Source: Clostridium sp. UBA5530 (GTDB lineage Bacteria; Bacillota; Clostridia; Clostridiales; Clostridiaceae). Taken from it: a stretch of 19,387 nt of DNA. The position numbers and the translations under genes are program-made. Positions 1-8,343 of the stretch are shown piece by piece. Each line of letters opens with the position of its first letter. The first letter of the stretch is position 1. The stretch lies in the NCBI GenBank assembly GCA_002423705.1, contig DINW01000008.1, forward strand, positions 103,097 to 122,483, read 5' to 3'. The notes under the pieces were generated by a model. It saw only the letters and a program-made list of their open reading frames with translations, was not told the DNA's origin and searched no databases.

Positions 1-1
1 A

Positions 2-571
2 CACAGTAAAGTTCATTCACAGCAAATGTCAGGCACAGGTGAAAAAACCTTTGAAGATGAATTATGGGAAGGGATGGATGAAAATAAATTTAAAAAGGGA
101 ACTAATGAAAAAGGCCGTACTGTTGCCTATGGTATATGGCACTGCACTAGAATAGAAGATATAACTATGAACATATTAGTTAATGATAGTAATCAGGTAT
201 TAAATAAAGGAACCTGGAAAGATAAAATAGGATCCACAATAACAGACACAGGGAATACATTAAACAAAGAGGAAATATTAGAGTTTAGCAAAACTATAAA
301 TATGGAAGAGCTAAAAAAATATAGAATTGCAGTAGGAAGAGCTACAAGAGACATAGTAAAAAATCTAGAGCTAGAAGATATGAGGCGAAGATTTAGTGAA
401 AGTCAACTACAACGAATAATAGATGAAGGGGCTGTATTAGACCTAGAAGGTTCTAGGTGGCTAATAGACTTTTGGGGAAAGAAAAATGTGGCAGGAATTT
501 TGCTGATGCCCTGTACAAGACACCACATGGTACACTTGAATGAATCACTTCGGGCGAAAAAGAAAGGCTAG
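2..571 (+). CDS. DinB-like metal-binding four-helix protein, 5' end outside window
   Basis: The reading frame is open to the left edge of the window. The first in-frame ATG (26) has no ribosome binding site, and the residues before it (HSKVHSQQ) read as protein, so the gene begins upstream and is partial here. Visible hallmarks of the DinB/YfiT superfamily are a conserved FEDELWEG segment, then GIWHCTRIEDITMN, whose His is a typical metal ligand, and near the C terminus TRHHMVHLNE, where the remaining ligand histidines usually lie. Family members are small helical bundles that bind a divalent metal; some are thiol transferases (bacillithiol or mycothiol), and many have no known reaction. The substrate cannot be read from this sequence. 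The gene faces the MATE gene and shares its terminator. Family assignment is fairly sure; function is open. Confidence 0.72.
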   Translation, partial: HSKVHSQQMSGTGEKTFEDELWEGMDENKFKKGTNEKGRTVAYGIWHCTRIEDITMNILVNDSNQVLNKGTWKDKIGSTITDTGNTLNKEEILEFSKTINMEELKKYRIAVGRATRDIVKNLELEDMRRRFSESQLQRIIDEGAVLDLEGSRWLIDFWGKKNVAGILLMPCTRHHMVHLNESLRAKKKG

Positions 572-588
572 ACTCAATGAGATAAAAA

Positions 589-640
589 CAAAGCAACACC
601 TTGACTCTTATAATTTTAGAGTTTAAAGGTGTTGCTTTTT
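589..640. terminator. Bidirectional terminator between DinB-like gene and MATE gene
   Basis: A 12-bp stem pairs AAGCAACACCTT with AAGGTGTTGCTT. It is followed by T5 on the plus strand and preceded by A-rich sequence that serves as the T-run on the minus strand. The loop holds a second short palindrome (ACTCT/AGAGT). Its place between convergent genes fits termination in both directions. Confidence 0.85.
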
Positions 641-655
641 AAATGCTAGTTGAAT

Positions 656-2020
656 TTATTTTTGCAAATCATCTTTACATAGTTTTCTTTTATAAAATAT
701 GGTAAAGCAAGTAACTGTGGTCAATATGGCTAGAACATCGGCTACAGGTTCTGCAGTTAGTACTCCTAAAAGCTTGTTATCAAAGAAATTAGGCAATATG
801 AAGATTAAAGGTATAAGTAATATTATCTTTCTAAGTAAAGCTAGCATAAGAGAGATCTTAGCTTGGCCTAAAGCAAGGAAGGTCTGCTGGCATGCTATCT
901 GAGCTCCAAAACCAAACATTCCAAGGAAGTATATTCTAATGCTCCAAGTGGTAATTTCCATCAAAGCAGGATCATTATTAAATATCCTTACAAAGATACC
1001 AGGGAATATCATAAGGAAAGCACACATGGATATAGTTAAAGCTAAACAGCTTATAATTAGAAGTTTGAAGGTCTTTTTCACCCTATCCATTTTTTTAGCT
1101 CCAAAGTTATAGCTTATTATAGGTTGGGCCCCTTGAGTTAGTCCTTGAAGAGGTAAAACTACTATTTGCATTATACTGCTCATTATGGTCATTGCACTTA
1201 CAGCTATGGCGCCACCATAATTTTGAAGCTGAGTATTTAGAGATATAAGGACTAAGCTTTCAGTAGACTGCATTATAAAAGGTGACACACCTAATCCTAA
1301 TACAGGTAACATGACTTTTTTCTGAGGAACTAGGTATTCTTTCCTTATCTTTAAAGTACTCTTCTTACCAAACAAGAAAATAAGAACCCATAAAGCAGAT
1401 ACTCCTTGAGCTGTTATAGTAGCTAAAGCAGCTCCTTTTACTCCCATATTAAAACCGAATATAAAAATAGGATCAAGAACTATGTTTATAGCAGCCCCTA
1501 TCATTACAGTGAGCATACCGGTTTTAGCAAATCCCTGGGTATTTATAAAAGGATTCATGCCTAAAGCTATCTGAACAAAAACAGTACCAATAAGATATAT
1601 GGTTAAATAGTCTGTAGCATAGCCTATGGTAGCCTCACTAGCACCAAAGGTCCAAAGAATTTTTTCTTTAAATATCAAGAAAATAAGGGTTAAAGCTACA
1701 CCAGAAATAAGTAGTGAAGAAAAGCTGTTGCTTATAATTTTTTCAGCACCATCATTGTCCTTTTCCCCCATCTTAATAGCGCATAGAGGTGCTCCACCCA
1801 TACCAATTAAAGCACTAAAGGCTGAAACTATCATAATAATAGGAAAGGCTACCCCTACTCCGGCCATAGCCATAGAGCCATCAGGAATCCTTCCTATAAA
1901 TATTCTATCAACTATGTTGTACAATACATTTACAAGTTGGGCAATAATGGCAGGAAGAGCCAACTTAAAAAGTAGTTTTCCAACACTACCCTTTCCCAAA
2001 TCTGTAGAATTTTTTGCCAT
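656..2020 (-). CDS. MATE family efflux transporter
   Basis: A 454-residue integral membrane protein with about twelve hydrophobic segments and the two-fold MatE architecture (PF01554 twice). The N-terminal half starts with GKLLFKLALPAIIAQLVNVLY and contains DRIFIG; the second half contains LQGLTQGAQPIISYNFGA, a strongly conserved MATE signature. Members exchange Na+ or H+ for cationic drugs and metabolites across the cytoplasmic membrane; length and motifs fit the MepA-like branch. The start is supported by AGGAGG shortly before the ATG. The gene is transcribed towards the DinB-like gene and appears to be a single-gene unit. An inverted repeat 37-57 bp upstream of the start may be an operator. 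The substrate is unknown. Confidence 0.93.
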   Translation of the reverse strand: MAKNSTDLGKGSVGKLLFKLALPAIIAQLVNVLYNIVDRIFIGRIPDGSMAMAGVGVAFPIIMIVSAFSALIGMGGAPLCAIKMGEKDNDGAEKIISNSFSSLLISGVALTLIFLIFKEKILWTFGASEATIGYATDYLTIYLIGTVFVQIALGMNPFINTQGFAKTGMLTVMIGAAINIVLDPIFIFGFNMGVKGAALATITAQGVSALWVLIFLFGKKSTLKIRKEYLVPQKKVMLPVLGLGVSPFIMQSTESLVLISLNTQLQNYGGAIAVSAMTIMSSIMQIVVLPLQGLTQGAQPIISYNFGAKKMDRVKKTFKLLIISCLALTISMCAFLMIFPGIFVRIFNNDPALMEITTWSIRIYFLGMFGFGAQIACQQTFLALGQAKISLMLALLRKIILLIPLIFILPNFFDNKLLGVLTAEPVADVLAILTTVTCFTIFYKRKLCKDDLQK

Positions 2021-2056
2021 AAATATACCTCCTAAAATTGAGTATAGAAACTATAA

Positions 2057-2077
2057 TATCATTACTATAATATGATA
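2057..2077. promoter_or_regulatory. Possible operator upstream of the MATE gene
   Basis: TATCAT and ATGATA form an inverted repeat separated by 9 bp in the AT-rich region where the minus-strand MATE promoter should lie. Such palindromes are typical for TetR/MarR-type repressors of exporters. No regulator gene is adjacent, and the AT content makes chance palindromes common, so this is only a suggestion. Confidence 0.3.
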
Positions 2078-2133
2078 CTACAATAAATGATTTTTGTATA
2101 ATGAATTATACTTCATTTACAAATATTTAAAGA

Positions 2134-2219
2134 ATTTATCTCATGGATGTTTGCTGTAACACTCCACTCTCTTTAGGTTGGAGATAACAGTAGCTAAGCC
2201 CTGAATAAGTTCAACTAAT
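2134..2219 (-). repeat. Dispersed structured element, copy A (minus orientation)
   Basis: Read on the minus strand it begins TTAGTTGAACTTATT, continues with CTACTGTTATCTCCA, AACCTAAAGAG, TGGAG and TGTTACAG, and ends GAGATAA. CTCCA pairs with TGGAG around the purine-rich loop, CTGT pairs with ACAG outside it, and TTAT with ATAA closes the structure. It is most like copy D at 16576. It sits alone between the divergent MATE and lipoprotein genes, so it is not confined to one gene family. Confidence 0.75.
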
Positions 2220-2273
2220 ATTCAGGTGAACTTGATTAATTGAAATTTACCCTTGAAATGTTTACCCACATAA

Positions 2274-2296
2274 AAGTTTCAGTAATAATGAAACTT
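2274..2296. promoter_or_regulatory. Perfect 8-bp inverted repeat in lipoprotein promoter region
   Basis: AAGTTTCA and TGAAACTT are separated by 7 bp. Several TATAAT-like hexamers follow within 25 bp, ahead of the lipoprotein gene, so the repeat would lie near the -35 region. It may be an operator or an unrelated hairpin; there is no T-run that would make it a terminator. Confidence 0.35.
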
Positions 2297-2348
2297 CTAT
2301 TATGATATAATTAATATAATTAATGTGTTTAAGTTTTAGGAGGAAGAT

Positions 2349-3098
2349 ATGAAAAGGTCATCTAAAATCTTAAGTCTAATGTTAACTGGAATTATGGTTT
2401 TATCCTTATATGGATGCACAGGAGGGTTTGGACAAAAACCAGGCAATGGAGTAAGCGAAGTGGACAATGTTAAAAACCAGGATAATACTGACAAGAACAA
2501 AGAAGAAAAGACTACAGAACAAGAAAAAGAAGAGAATAAAGGTAGTGAAGAAAATAAAGAACAGAAGGATACTGCTACTGGCTCTATAAAAGCTATAGGG
2601 GTTAATGGTAGCTACGAATATATATTTAATGGTACTGGACAATTTTCAGATAAAGCTTTGGTAAAGGGAAATGGAAAGAGGTTTCAACTTATAACTGCTT
2701 CAGGTGCAGGGCAAACTATCAATGTTTATGAAGTCAGTGATGATAAATTAACCCACATATATTCAAAGGTCTTATCAGATGAGGAAAGCAATAATATTGA
2801 AAAGGTAGATTATTTATCTGTAAAGCCAGAGAAAAATACTGTAATGTTAAAGGCTCCTTTAAAGAAGGGAACCAGTTGGGAAAATAAAGAGGTCGTAGAG
2901 GCAGGAGAAAATTTAAAATTAAACGGAGTTGATCTTAGGGGAAAGTATTTCAAAACTTGGGAAAAAGAAGAGAAAAATGGAGATAAGATAGTGAAAGTAT
3001 ACTGTTTCTCAGAGGGATTAGGAATAGTCAGATATATGATACAATTAAATGGAGTTACCATGGAAGAAGCTGTGTTAAGTGGATATACTAAAAAATAG
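2349..3098 (+). CDS. Secreted lipoprotein with charged linker
   Basis: A 249-residue protein. Residues 1-22 form a signal peptide (KR, a hydrophobic stretch, then LYGC), a classic lipobox with Cys as the lipidated residue, so it should be anchored on the outer face of the membrane. Roughly residues 35-75 are a low-complexity linker rich in Lys, Glu, Asn and Gln. The C-terminal part from about residue 80 looks like a compact beta-rich domain, with GENLKLNG and FSEGLGIVRY segments seen in clostridial lipoproteins of unknown function. A strong AGGAGG lies a few bases before the ATG. The HAD phosphatase gene starts 20 bp after the stop codon and is probably cotranscribed. No function can be assigned. 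Confidence 0.85.
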   Translation: MKRSSKILSLMLTGIMVLSLYGCTGGFGQKPGNGVSEVDNVKNQDNTDKNKEEKTTEQEKEENKGSEENKEQKDTATGSIKAIGVNGSYEYIFNGTGQFSDKALVKGNGKRFQLITASGAGQTINVYEVSDDKLTHIYSKVLSDEESNNIEKVDYLSVKPEKNTVMLKAPLKKGTSWENKEVVEAGENLKLNGVDLRGKYFKTWEKEEKNGDKIVKVYCFSEGLGIVRYMIQLNGVTMEEAVLSGYTKK

Positions 3099-3118
3099 AA
3101 AAAATAGAAGGAGAATTT

Positions 3119-3946
3119 ATGAACCTATATATAACAGATTTAGATGGAACATTATTAAACAGTAGTAAAAAAATATCAAATTACTCTAAGGAAGAGTTAA
3201 ATAAACTATTAAACAAAGGACTGCTTTTTACCGTAGCCACTGCAAGAACATCAGCAACGGTGGTAGATATATTGGAAGGAATAGATATAAAGATTCCAAT
3301 TATATTAATGAACGGAGTTTTGACTTACGACCTTAAGAAAAAGAAATATAACAATATAAAAAATATAAAAGAAGATACAGTACTTTTTATTATTGATGTA
3401 TTAAAAAGATACAATAAAAATGGATTTATATATGGAATAAAGGAAAATCACTTATATGTTTATCATGGAGAACTCACTTATGCTCCAGAGTATAACTTTT
3501 ATAAGGAAAGATGTGATAAACCTTTAAAGACCTTTATAAAGGTTTCTGACTATAAAGAATCTCTAGATCATTGTAATATTATAAATGTGATGGTATTTGA
3601 TAAATTAGAAGTAATAAAACCAATATATGAGGAGCTAAAAAAATTAGAGGATATAACCTGTAACTACTATGAAGATATATATGAAAGAGGAAGCTATTTC
3701 TTGGAGGCCTATAGTTCTAAAGCATCAAAGGCTAAGGCCATAGAAACCGTGTCAAGAAATATTTCCCATGATAAAGTAATATGCTTTGGGGACAATATAA
3801 ATGATATCCCTATGTTTCATATGGCAGAAGAAAGCTATGCAGTGGAAAATGCAGTAAAGGACCTAAAGGATATAGCCACAGGGGTAATAGGCAATAATGA
3901 TGAAGATGGTGTAGTAAACTTTATAAAAGAACACTTTAAAAAATAA
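3119..3946 (+). CDS. Cof-type HAD-IIB phosphatase
   Basis: A 275-residue cytosolic hydrolase. Motif I is DLDGT (nucleophile Asp7, acid/base Asp9). Motif II is the Thr of TVATAR around residue 41, motif III is a Lys in SKASKAK (201-206), and motif IV is GDNINDIPMF with Asp225 and Asp229 for Mg2+. The large cap domain between motifs II and III is of the HAD-IIB (Cof) type. Relatives dephosphorylate sugar phosphates, flavin precursors or pyridoxal phosphate, with broad and overlapping specificity, so the substrate cannot be named. AAGGAG precedes the ATG. It follows the lipoprotein gene by 20 bp, and a stem-loop follows its stop codon. Confidence 0.92.
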   Translation: MNLYITDLDGTLLNSSKKISNYSKEELNKLLNKGLLFTVATARTSATVVDILEGIDIKIPIILMNGVLTYDLKKKKYNNIKNIKEDTVLFIIDVLKRYNKNGFIYGIKENHLYVYHGELTYAPEYNFYKERCDKPLKTFIKVSDYKESLDHCNIINVMVFDKLEVIKPIYEELKKLEDITCNYYEDIYERGSYFLEAYSSKASKAKAIETVSRNISHDKVICFGDNINDIPMFHMAEESYAVENAVKDLKDIATGVIGNNDEDGVVNFIKEHFKK

Positions 3947-3949
3947 TCA

Positions 3950-3985
3950 TTAGCATAAGTTAGGATATTTCCTTTCTTATGCTAA
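3950..3985 (+). terminator. Stem-loop after HAD phosphatase gene
   Basis: TTAGCATAAG pairs perfectly with CTTATGCTAA over 10 bp with a 16-nt loop, starting just after the stop codon. Only three T follow, so termination may be inefficient, or the stem may protect the 3' end of the message. Confidence 0.6.
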
Positions 3986-4079
3986 TTTGGAGAAAAGAAT
4001 AAAATTCATTAAAAGTTAAGACTAAAGAAGATATTCTTGGTAGAAAAAGTATTATAGTCATATATTAAAAAATTTCTAT

Positions 4080-4108
4080 TTTACATTAATAATAATTTGT
4101 GACATAAT
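4080..4108 (+). promoter_or_regulatory. Vegetative promoter of the DUF1846 gene
   Basis: TTTACA and CATAAT are separated by exactly 17 bp and match the sigma-A consensus at five of six positions each. The predicted start of transcription is about 35 bp upstream of the ATG, giving a short leader. Confidence 0.65.
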
Positions 4109-4149
4109 AAAAAAATGTGAAATTTTAAAATGCATTGTGAGGGATAAGG

Positions 4150-5658
4150 ATGAAAAAAGGGTTCGATGATAAAAAATATCTTGAAGAACAATCAAAATAT
4201 ATTTTAGAGAGAGTGAACAATTATGATAAGCTGTACTTAGAATTTGGAGGAAAGCTACTATTTGACCTTCATGCTAAAAGAGTTTTGCCAGGGTTCGATG
4301 AAAATGCTAAAATAAAGCTTCTTCATAAACTTAAGGAAAAGGTTGAAATAGTAATATGTGTTTATGCAGGAGATATAGAGAGAAATAAAATAAGAGGAGA
4401 TTTTGGTATAACCTATGACATGGATGTTCTAAGACTTATAGATGATTTAAGATCCTATGAGCTAGACGTGAATAGTGTGGTTATTACAAGATATGACGGA
4501 CAGCCTTCCACTACTGTTTTTATAAACAAATTGGAAAGAAGAGGCATAAAGGTATATAAGCATGAAGCAACTAAGGGATATCCTACAGATGTTGACACAA
4601 TAGTAAGCGATGAAGGATACGGAAAGAATCCATACATAGAAACTTCAAAGCCTATAGTAGTAGTAACTGCTCCAGGACCAGGAAGCGGAAAGTTAGCAAC
4701 TTGCCTTAGTCAGTTATACCATGAATATAAAAGGGGAAAGGTGGCAGGATATTCAAAGTTTGAAACCTTCCCAGTTTGGAATTTACCACTAAAGCACCCT
4801 GTAAATATAGCTTATGAGGCGGCTACTGCAGACCTTAAGGATGTGAATATGATAGATCCATTTCATCTTGAGGCATACAATAAGCAGTCAGTAAATTACA
4901 ATAGAGATATAGAGACCTTCCCAGTGCTTAAGAGAATAATAGAAAAGATAACAGGAGAAGATTCAATATATAAATCTCCAACAGATATGGGAGTAAATAG
5001 GGTAGGATTTGGAATCACAGATGATGAGGTTATCAAAGAAGCTTCAAGACAGGAAATAATAAGACGCTATTTTAAGACTGTCTGTGAATATAAGAAGGGA
5101 TATGTAGATAAAGAAACCCTTCAAAGGGTAAAGCTTATAATGGATGAATTGAACCTAAAAGAGGATTACAGAAAGGTTGTTATGCCTGCTAGAGCATATT
5201 CACAAAAGCTTAGAGAAGCCTCAGAAAAGAATGAAGTATGCCCTGTAGTAGCATTAGAACTAGAAGATGGCACCATGGTTACAGGAAGAAGCTCAGAGCT
5301 TATGGATGGCTCAGCAGCAGCAATAATAAATGCTATAAAGCACTGTGCAAAGATTGCAGACGAAATATATCTAATGTCACCAGTAATATTAGAGCCAATA
5401 ATAAGGCTTAAAGAGAAAAACTTGGGAAGCAAGAGTGCTGCTTTAAATTCTGAGGAAATACTTATAGCTTTAAGTATTTGTGCAGCTACTAATCCAACAG
5501 CTCAAGTAGCTCTAGAAAAACTTTCTATGCTAAAGGGATGTCAAGCTCATTCTACTACAATTTTAAGCATAAGCGATGAGCAAACCTTTAGAAAACTAGG
5601 AATAGATATAACCTGTGATGCAGAATATCAATCAGAGAGCTTATATTACGGCAACTAA
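4150..5658 (+). CDS. DUF1846 family protein
   Basis: A 502-residue cytosolic protein with the length and sequence of the DUF1846 (UPF0371) family found in clostridia, streptococci and actinobacteria. Residues 174-181 read APGPGSGK, a glycine-rich loop resembling a nucleotide-binding P-loop, followed by a helix (LATCLSQLYHE). Other conserved-looking parts are the N-terminal FGGKLLFDLHAKRVLPGF segment and a Ser/Ala-rich region near residues 385-400. Structures of family members exist, but I know of no established reaction. It is a stand-alone gene with its own promoter and terminator. The Shine-Dalgarno is modest (GAGGG, then AAGG), but the N terminus matches the family, so the ATG is likely right. 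Confidence 0.88.
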   Translation: MKKGFDDKKYLEEQSKYILERVNNYDKLYLEFGGKLLFDLHAKRVLPGFDENAKIKLLHKLKEKVEIVICVYAGDIERNKIRGDFGITYDMDVLRLIDDLRSYELDVNSVVITRYDGQPSTTVFINKLERRGIKVYKHEATKGYPTDVDTIVSDEGYGKNPYIETSKPIVVVTAPGPGSGKLATCLSQLYHEYKRGKVAGYSKFETFPVWNLPLKHPVNIAYEAATADLKDVNMIDPFHLEAYNKQSVNYNRDIETFPVLKRIIEKITGEDSIYKSPTDMGVNRVGFGITDDEVIKEASRQEIIRRYFKTVCEYKKGYVDKETLQRVKLIMDELNLKEDYRKVVMPARAYSQKLREASEKNEVCPVVALELEDGTMVTGRSSELMDGSAAAIINAIKHCAKIADEIYLMSPVILEPIIRLKEKNLGSKSAALNSEEILIALSICAATNPTAQVALEKLSMLKGCQAHSTTILSISDEQTFRKLGIDITCDAEYQSESLYYGN

Positions 5659-5673
5659 ATGTATTTATGTTTT

Positions 5674-5719
5674 AAGGGACTGTATCAAAATAATTTATAA
5701 TTTTGATACAGTCCCTTTT
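5674..5719 (+). terminator. Strong intrinsic terminator after DUF1846 gene
   Basis: A long stem pairs AAGGGACTGTATCAAAAT with ATTTTGATACAGTCCCTT and is followed by TTTT. The complementary AAGGG start also lets it act for the convergent small gene on the minus strand. Confidence 0.9.
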
Positions 5720-5740
5720 GCAATAAAATAGACTAACTGA

Positions 5741-6082
5741 TTAGTTAGTCATATTAGAACTTCTTTGATAAATAATTGATATTTCCCCATTGCCAATAAT
5801 CACCAAGGTATGATTTTTATCTAGGAGTCCTAAACCAAAACTTTCATTTGTATCTATAAATTGTTTATATAATTTAACACTATTATTTGGGTCAATGATG
5901 ATTAAAGATGTAAATTTTCCAGGGGTAATTAATTTTGCTGTGGCAGAATATGAATCAGCATCAGTAAGCTTATAAATTCCCTCCTTATATACATTGGACA
6001 CAGGCACTGCATTGGCAATAATGGGTGCAGGGATAACCATGAAACAAATAAGAAATATAATAAATAATTTTTTTATATTCAT
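5741..6082 (-). CDS. Small secreted protein, unknown function
   Basis: A 113-residue product. Residues 1-26 form a signal peptide: MNIKK, then a long hydrophobic stretch, then ANA as a likely signal peptidase I site. The mature part of about 87 residues has alternating hydrophobic residues (ATAKLITPGKFTSLIIID; HTLVIIGNGEISIIYQ) that suggest a small beta-sandwich or barrel, and it has no cysteine. It has a good ribosome binding site (GAAGGTG about 5 nt before ATG). No family was recognised. It converges on DUF1846 and diverges from the aldo/keto reductase. The last codons lie in a GACTAACT/AGTTAGTC palindrome (5731-5750) that overlaps the stop codon. Confidence 0.7.
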   Translation of the reverse strand: MNIKKLFIIFLICFMVIPAPIIANAVPVSNVYKEGIYKLTDADSYSATAKLITPGKFTSLIIIDPNNSVKLYKQFIDTNESFGLGLLDKNHTLVIIGNGEISIIYQRSSNMTN

Positions 6083-6325
6083 TTATTCACCTTCTTTCAA
6101 TTAGTATTATTTTGTTCAAAAAAATATATATTATTAGTAAAATATCTATGAAGTTAAACTTAGCTTTAGTCAGGGGCTTATTTACTATTATCAATAGCCT
6201 AAAAACATACATGGGATAAGTTTAAGAAATTAGTGGTCATTACTAGCATTTTTTTGTGAAAACATATAATATTAAAGTAGAAGTAATCTTAAGAAGTATA
6301 TATAAAATCATAAGGGGGAGTCAAC

Positions 6326-7336
6326 ATGATATATAGAGTCTTAGGACAGAGCGGATTAAAGGTATCTTCTATAGGATTTGGAGGCATACCTATTCAAAGA
6401 GGAAATGAAGAGGAAGCAAAAAAAGCTATAGTAAGGGCTGAGGAACTAGGAATAAACTTTATAGATAGTGCTAGAGGATATACTGTATCTGAAGGGTTTA
6501 TAGGTAAGGCTTTAGAGGGAAGAAGGGATAAATGGATTATAGCTAGCAAAACTATGGCTAAGGACAAGGCCACTATGGAACGTGATATAGATATAAGTTT
6601 GAGAAACCTTAAAACAGAGTACATAGATTTATATCAGCTACATAACATAAGAACCAAGGAAGAGTTAGCAAGGGCTTTAAAAGAAGATGGTGCCTATGCT
6701 GCTTTATTGGAAGCTAGAGAAAAAGGAAAAATTGGCCATATAGGCATTACATCTCATAGTTTAGAACTTTTAGAATATGCTATAGAATTAGACAAGTTTG
6801 AAACCATAATGTACCCTTACAACATAGTGGAGGGTCAAGGCCAAAGACTATTTGAAAAGGCTACAGCACTAAACATAGGAGTTATAGCTATGAAACCCTT
6901 AGCTGGTGGTGCTATAGAAAATGGAGCTTTAGCATTGAAGTATATATTAAGCAATCCTTGGATAACTTTGTCTATACCAGGAATGGGTAGTGAAAAAGAA
7001 GTAGAGGAAAATTGCAGTATCACTGAACATCCAGTAATTTTTACAGAAAAAGAAGAAAAGGAAATTGAAAATATAAGAAAAGACCTAGGGGAAAACTTCT
7101 GCAGAAGATGTAGCTATTGTGCACCTTGCCCTCAAGGCATAGATATTCCAAGTATGTTTGTATTCAGTGGATATAAAGAAAGATATGGACTAGGAGCCTG
7201 GGGGGAAGATAGATATTTTGCCCAAAAGAATAGAGCTAAGGACTGTATAGAATGTGGAGCCTGTGAGAAAAAGTGTCCATATAACTTGCCGATTAGAGAA
7301 ATGCTTAAGAAGGTAAGAAAAACCTTCGAGGAATAG
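6326..7336 (+). CDS. Aldo/keto reductase with C-terminal 4Fe-4S motifs
   Basis: A 336-residue protein. The N-terminal 250 residues are an aldo/keto reductase TIM barrel with the expected catalytic residues Asp47, Tyr52, Lys75 and His106 (FIDSARGYT, ASKT, QLHN) and a late SIPGMGSEKEVEEN segment typical for NADPH binding. The C-terminal 80 residues carry two cysteine clusters, C259-C262-C265-C268P and C307-C310-C313-C317P. The second is a standard ferredoxin motif; the first is typical of this branch and may be structural or bind another cluster. The family (COG1453-like) is common in anaerobes; electron transfer between ferredoxin and a carbonyl substrate is a likely but unproven role. GGGGGAG lies about 8 nt before the ATG. 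It is a single-gene unit with a terminator. Confidence 0.92.
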   Translation: MIYRVLGQSGLKVSSIGFGGIPIQRGNEEEAKKAIVRAEELGINFIDSARGYTVSEGFIGKALEGRRDKWIIASKTMAKDKATMERDIDISLRNLKTEYIDLYQLHNIRTKEELARALKEDGAYAALLEAREKGKIGHIGITSHSLELLEYAIELDKFETIMYPYNIVEGQGQRLFEKATALNIGVIAMKPLAGGAIENGALALKYILSNPWITLSIPGMGSEKEVEENCSITEHPVIFTEKEEKEIENIRKDLGENFCRRCSYCAPCPQGIDIPSMFVFSGYKERYGLGAWGEDRYFAQKNRAKDCIECGACEKKCPYNLPIREMLKKVRKTFEE

Positions 7337-7346
7337 GATTATTGTA

Positions 7347-7391
7347 GAACCTCCACTTATTGTAAAAAATAGGGAGGTTTCTAATTTTTTT
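7347..7391 (+). terminator. Intrinsic terminator after aldo/keto reductase
   Basis: AACCTCC pairs with GGAGGTT around an 18-nt AT-rich loop and is followed, after CTAA, by T7. Confidence 0.8.
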
Positions 7392-7471
7392 ACGTTGTGA
7401 ATTAAGTTTGTGAAATTGAATCCATAATAAAGGAATTGAGAAAATATAAATGTAAACAATTACTGTAAACT

Positions 7472-7500
7472 TTTACATACAATTTATTAAAATTTTATAT
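7472..7500 (+). promoter_or_regulatory. Promoter of the NifU-like/GGGtGRT operon
   Basis: TTTACA and TTATAT are separated by 17 bp, about 130 bp before the first ATG. The GTAAA repeats just upstream (TGTAAAC, CTGTAAAC) could be regulator half-sites. The long leader after the promoter shows no clear attenuator. Confidence 0.5.
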
Positions 7501-7628
7501 GAAAAAATGATAAATTTTGAAAAGAATTTTTAAAATCAGTAGGAAGAAAGGGTATTATCTGATAAAATAATAACAGGGATGGACAAGAAGTATGTAATTA
7601 AACTTTTTATAAGGAAGGAGAAATCAAT

Positions 7629-8321
7629 ATGATGTATTCAGCAGAAGTTAATCATATGTGTACATTAGCAAAAGGACCTAACCATGGATCAGCACCAATT
7701 CCGGAAGAAGGTAAATGGGTGCAATCAAAAGAGATAAAAGATATATCAGGTTTAACTCATGGTATAGGTTGGTGTGCACCTCAACAAGGAGCTTGCAAGC
7801 TAACATTAAACGTAAAAGATGGTATAATTCAAGAGGCATTAGTTGAAACAATAGGATGCTCTGGAATGACTCACTCAGCTGCAATGGCTTCAGAAATATT
7901 ACCAGGAAAGACAATATTAGAAGCGTTAAACACAGACTTAGTTTGTGATGCAATAAATACTGCTATGAGAGAGCTTTTCTTACAAATAGTTTATGGAAGA
8001 ACTCAAACTGCTTTCTCAGAAGGTGGACTACCTATAGGAGCAGGTCTTGAGGACTTAGGAAAGGGTCTAAGAAGCCAAGTTGGTACTATGTACGGAACTT
8101 TAGCTAAGGGACCAAGATACCTAGAAATGGCTGAAGGATATGTAACTAGATTAGCAATAGATAAGAACGATGAAATCATAGGATATGAGTTCGTTCACCT
8201 TGGAAAGATGATGGAAATGGTTACTAAGGGAATGGAAGCAGGAGAAGCTCTTGAAAAAGCAAAGAGCACCTATGGAAGATTCCAAGAAGCTGTTAAGTAT
8301 GTAAATCCAAGACACGAGTAA
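7629..8321 (+). CDS. NifU-N-like Fe-S cluster scaffold protein
   Basis: A 230-residue protein with the NifU/IscU N-terminal fold signature. Cys49 lies in GIGWCAPQQGAC, Cys77 in TIGCSGMTHSAAMASEI and Cys106 in LVCDAI. These correspond to the three cluster-ligand cysteines of IscU-type scaffolds; Cys11 and Cys56 are extra. The family would hold a nascent cluster for delivery to target proteins. The protein is longer than IscU by a C-terminal segment (roughly 140-230) typical of the version that always travels with a GGGtGRT gene. AAGGAG lies 8 nt before the first ATG. The next gene starts 22 bp downstream. Codons AAC and TTC are more frequent than in neighbouring genes, which suggests high expression. 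Whether it really scaffolds clusters is inferred from family only. Confidence 0.85.
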   Translation: MMYSAEVNHMCTLAKGPNHGSAPIPEEGKWVQSKEIKDISGLTHGIGWCAPQQGACKLTLNVKDGIIQEALVETIGCSGMTHSAAMASEILPGKTILEALNTDLVCDAINTAMRELFLQIVYGRTQTAFSEGGLPIGAGLEDLGKGLRSQVGTMYGTLAKGPRYLEMAEGYVTRLAIDKNDEIIGYEFVHLGKMMEMVTKGMEAGEALEKAKSTYGRFQEAVKYVNPRHE

Positions 8322-8343
8322 GAAAGAGAAGGAGTGAATAGAG

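Noticed and set aside
641..660. CTAGTTGAATTTATT resembling the start of the dispersed element
   Set aside because: Only about 13 bases agree and nothing of the middle or end follows; it overlaps the stop codon of the MATE gene.
1626..2075. 149-codon open frame opposite the MATE gene
   Set aside because: A shadow of the antisense strand of a clear membrane protein gene; no ribosome binding site and no family.
7678..7953. 91-codon open frame opposite the NifU-like gene
   Set aside because: A leucine-rich antisense shadow of a conserved gene with strong coding signal on the other strand.
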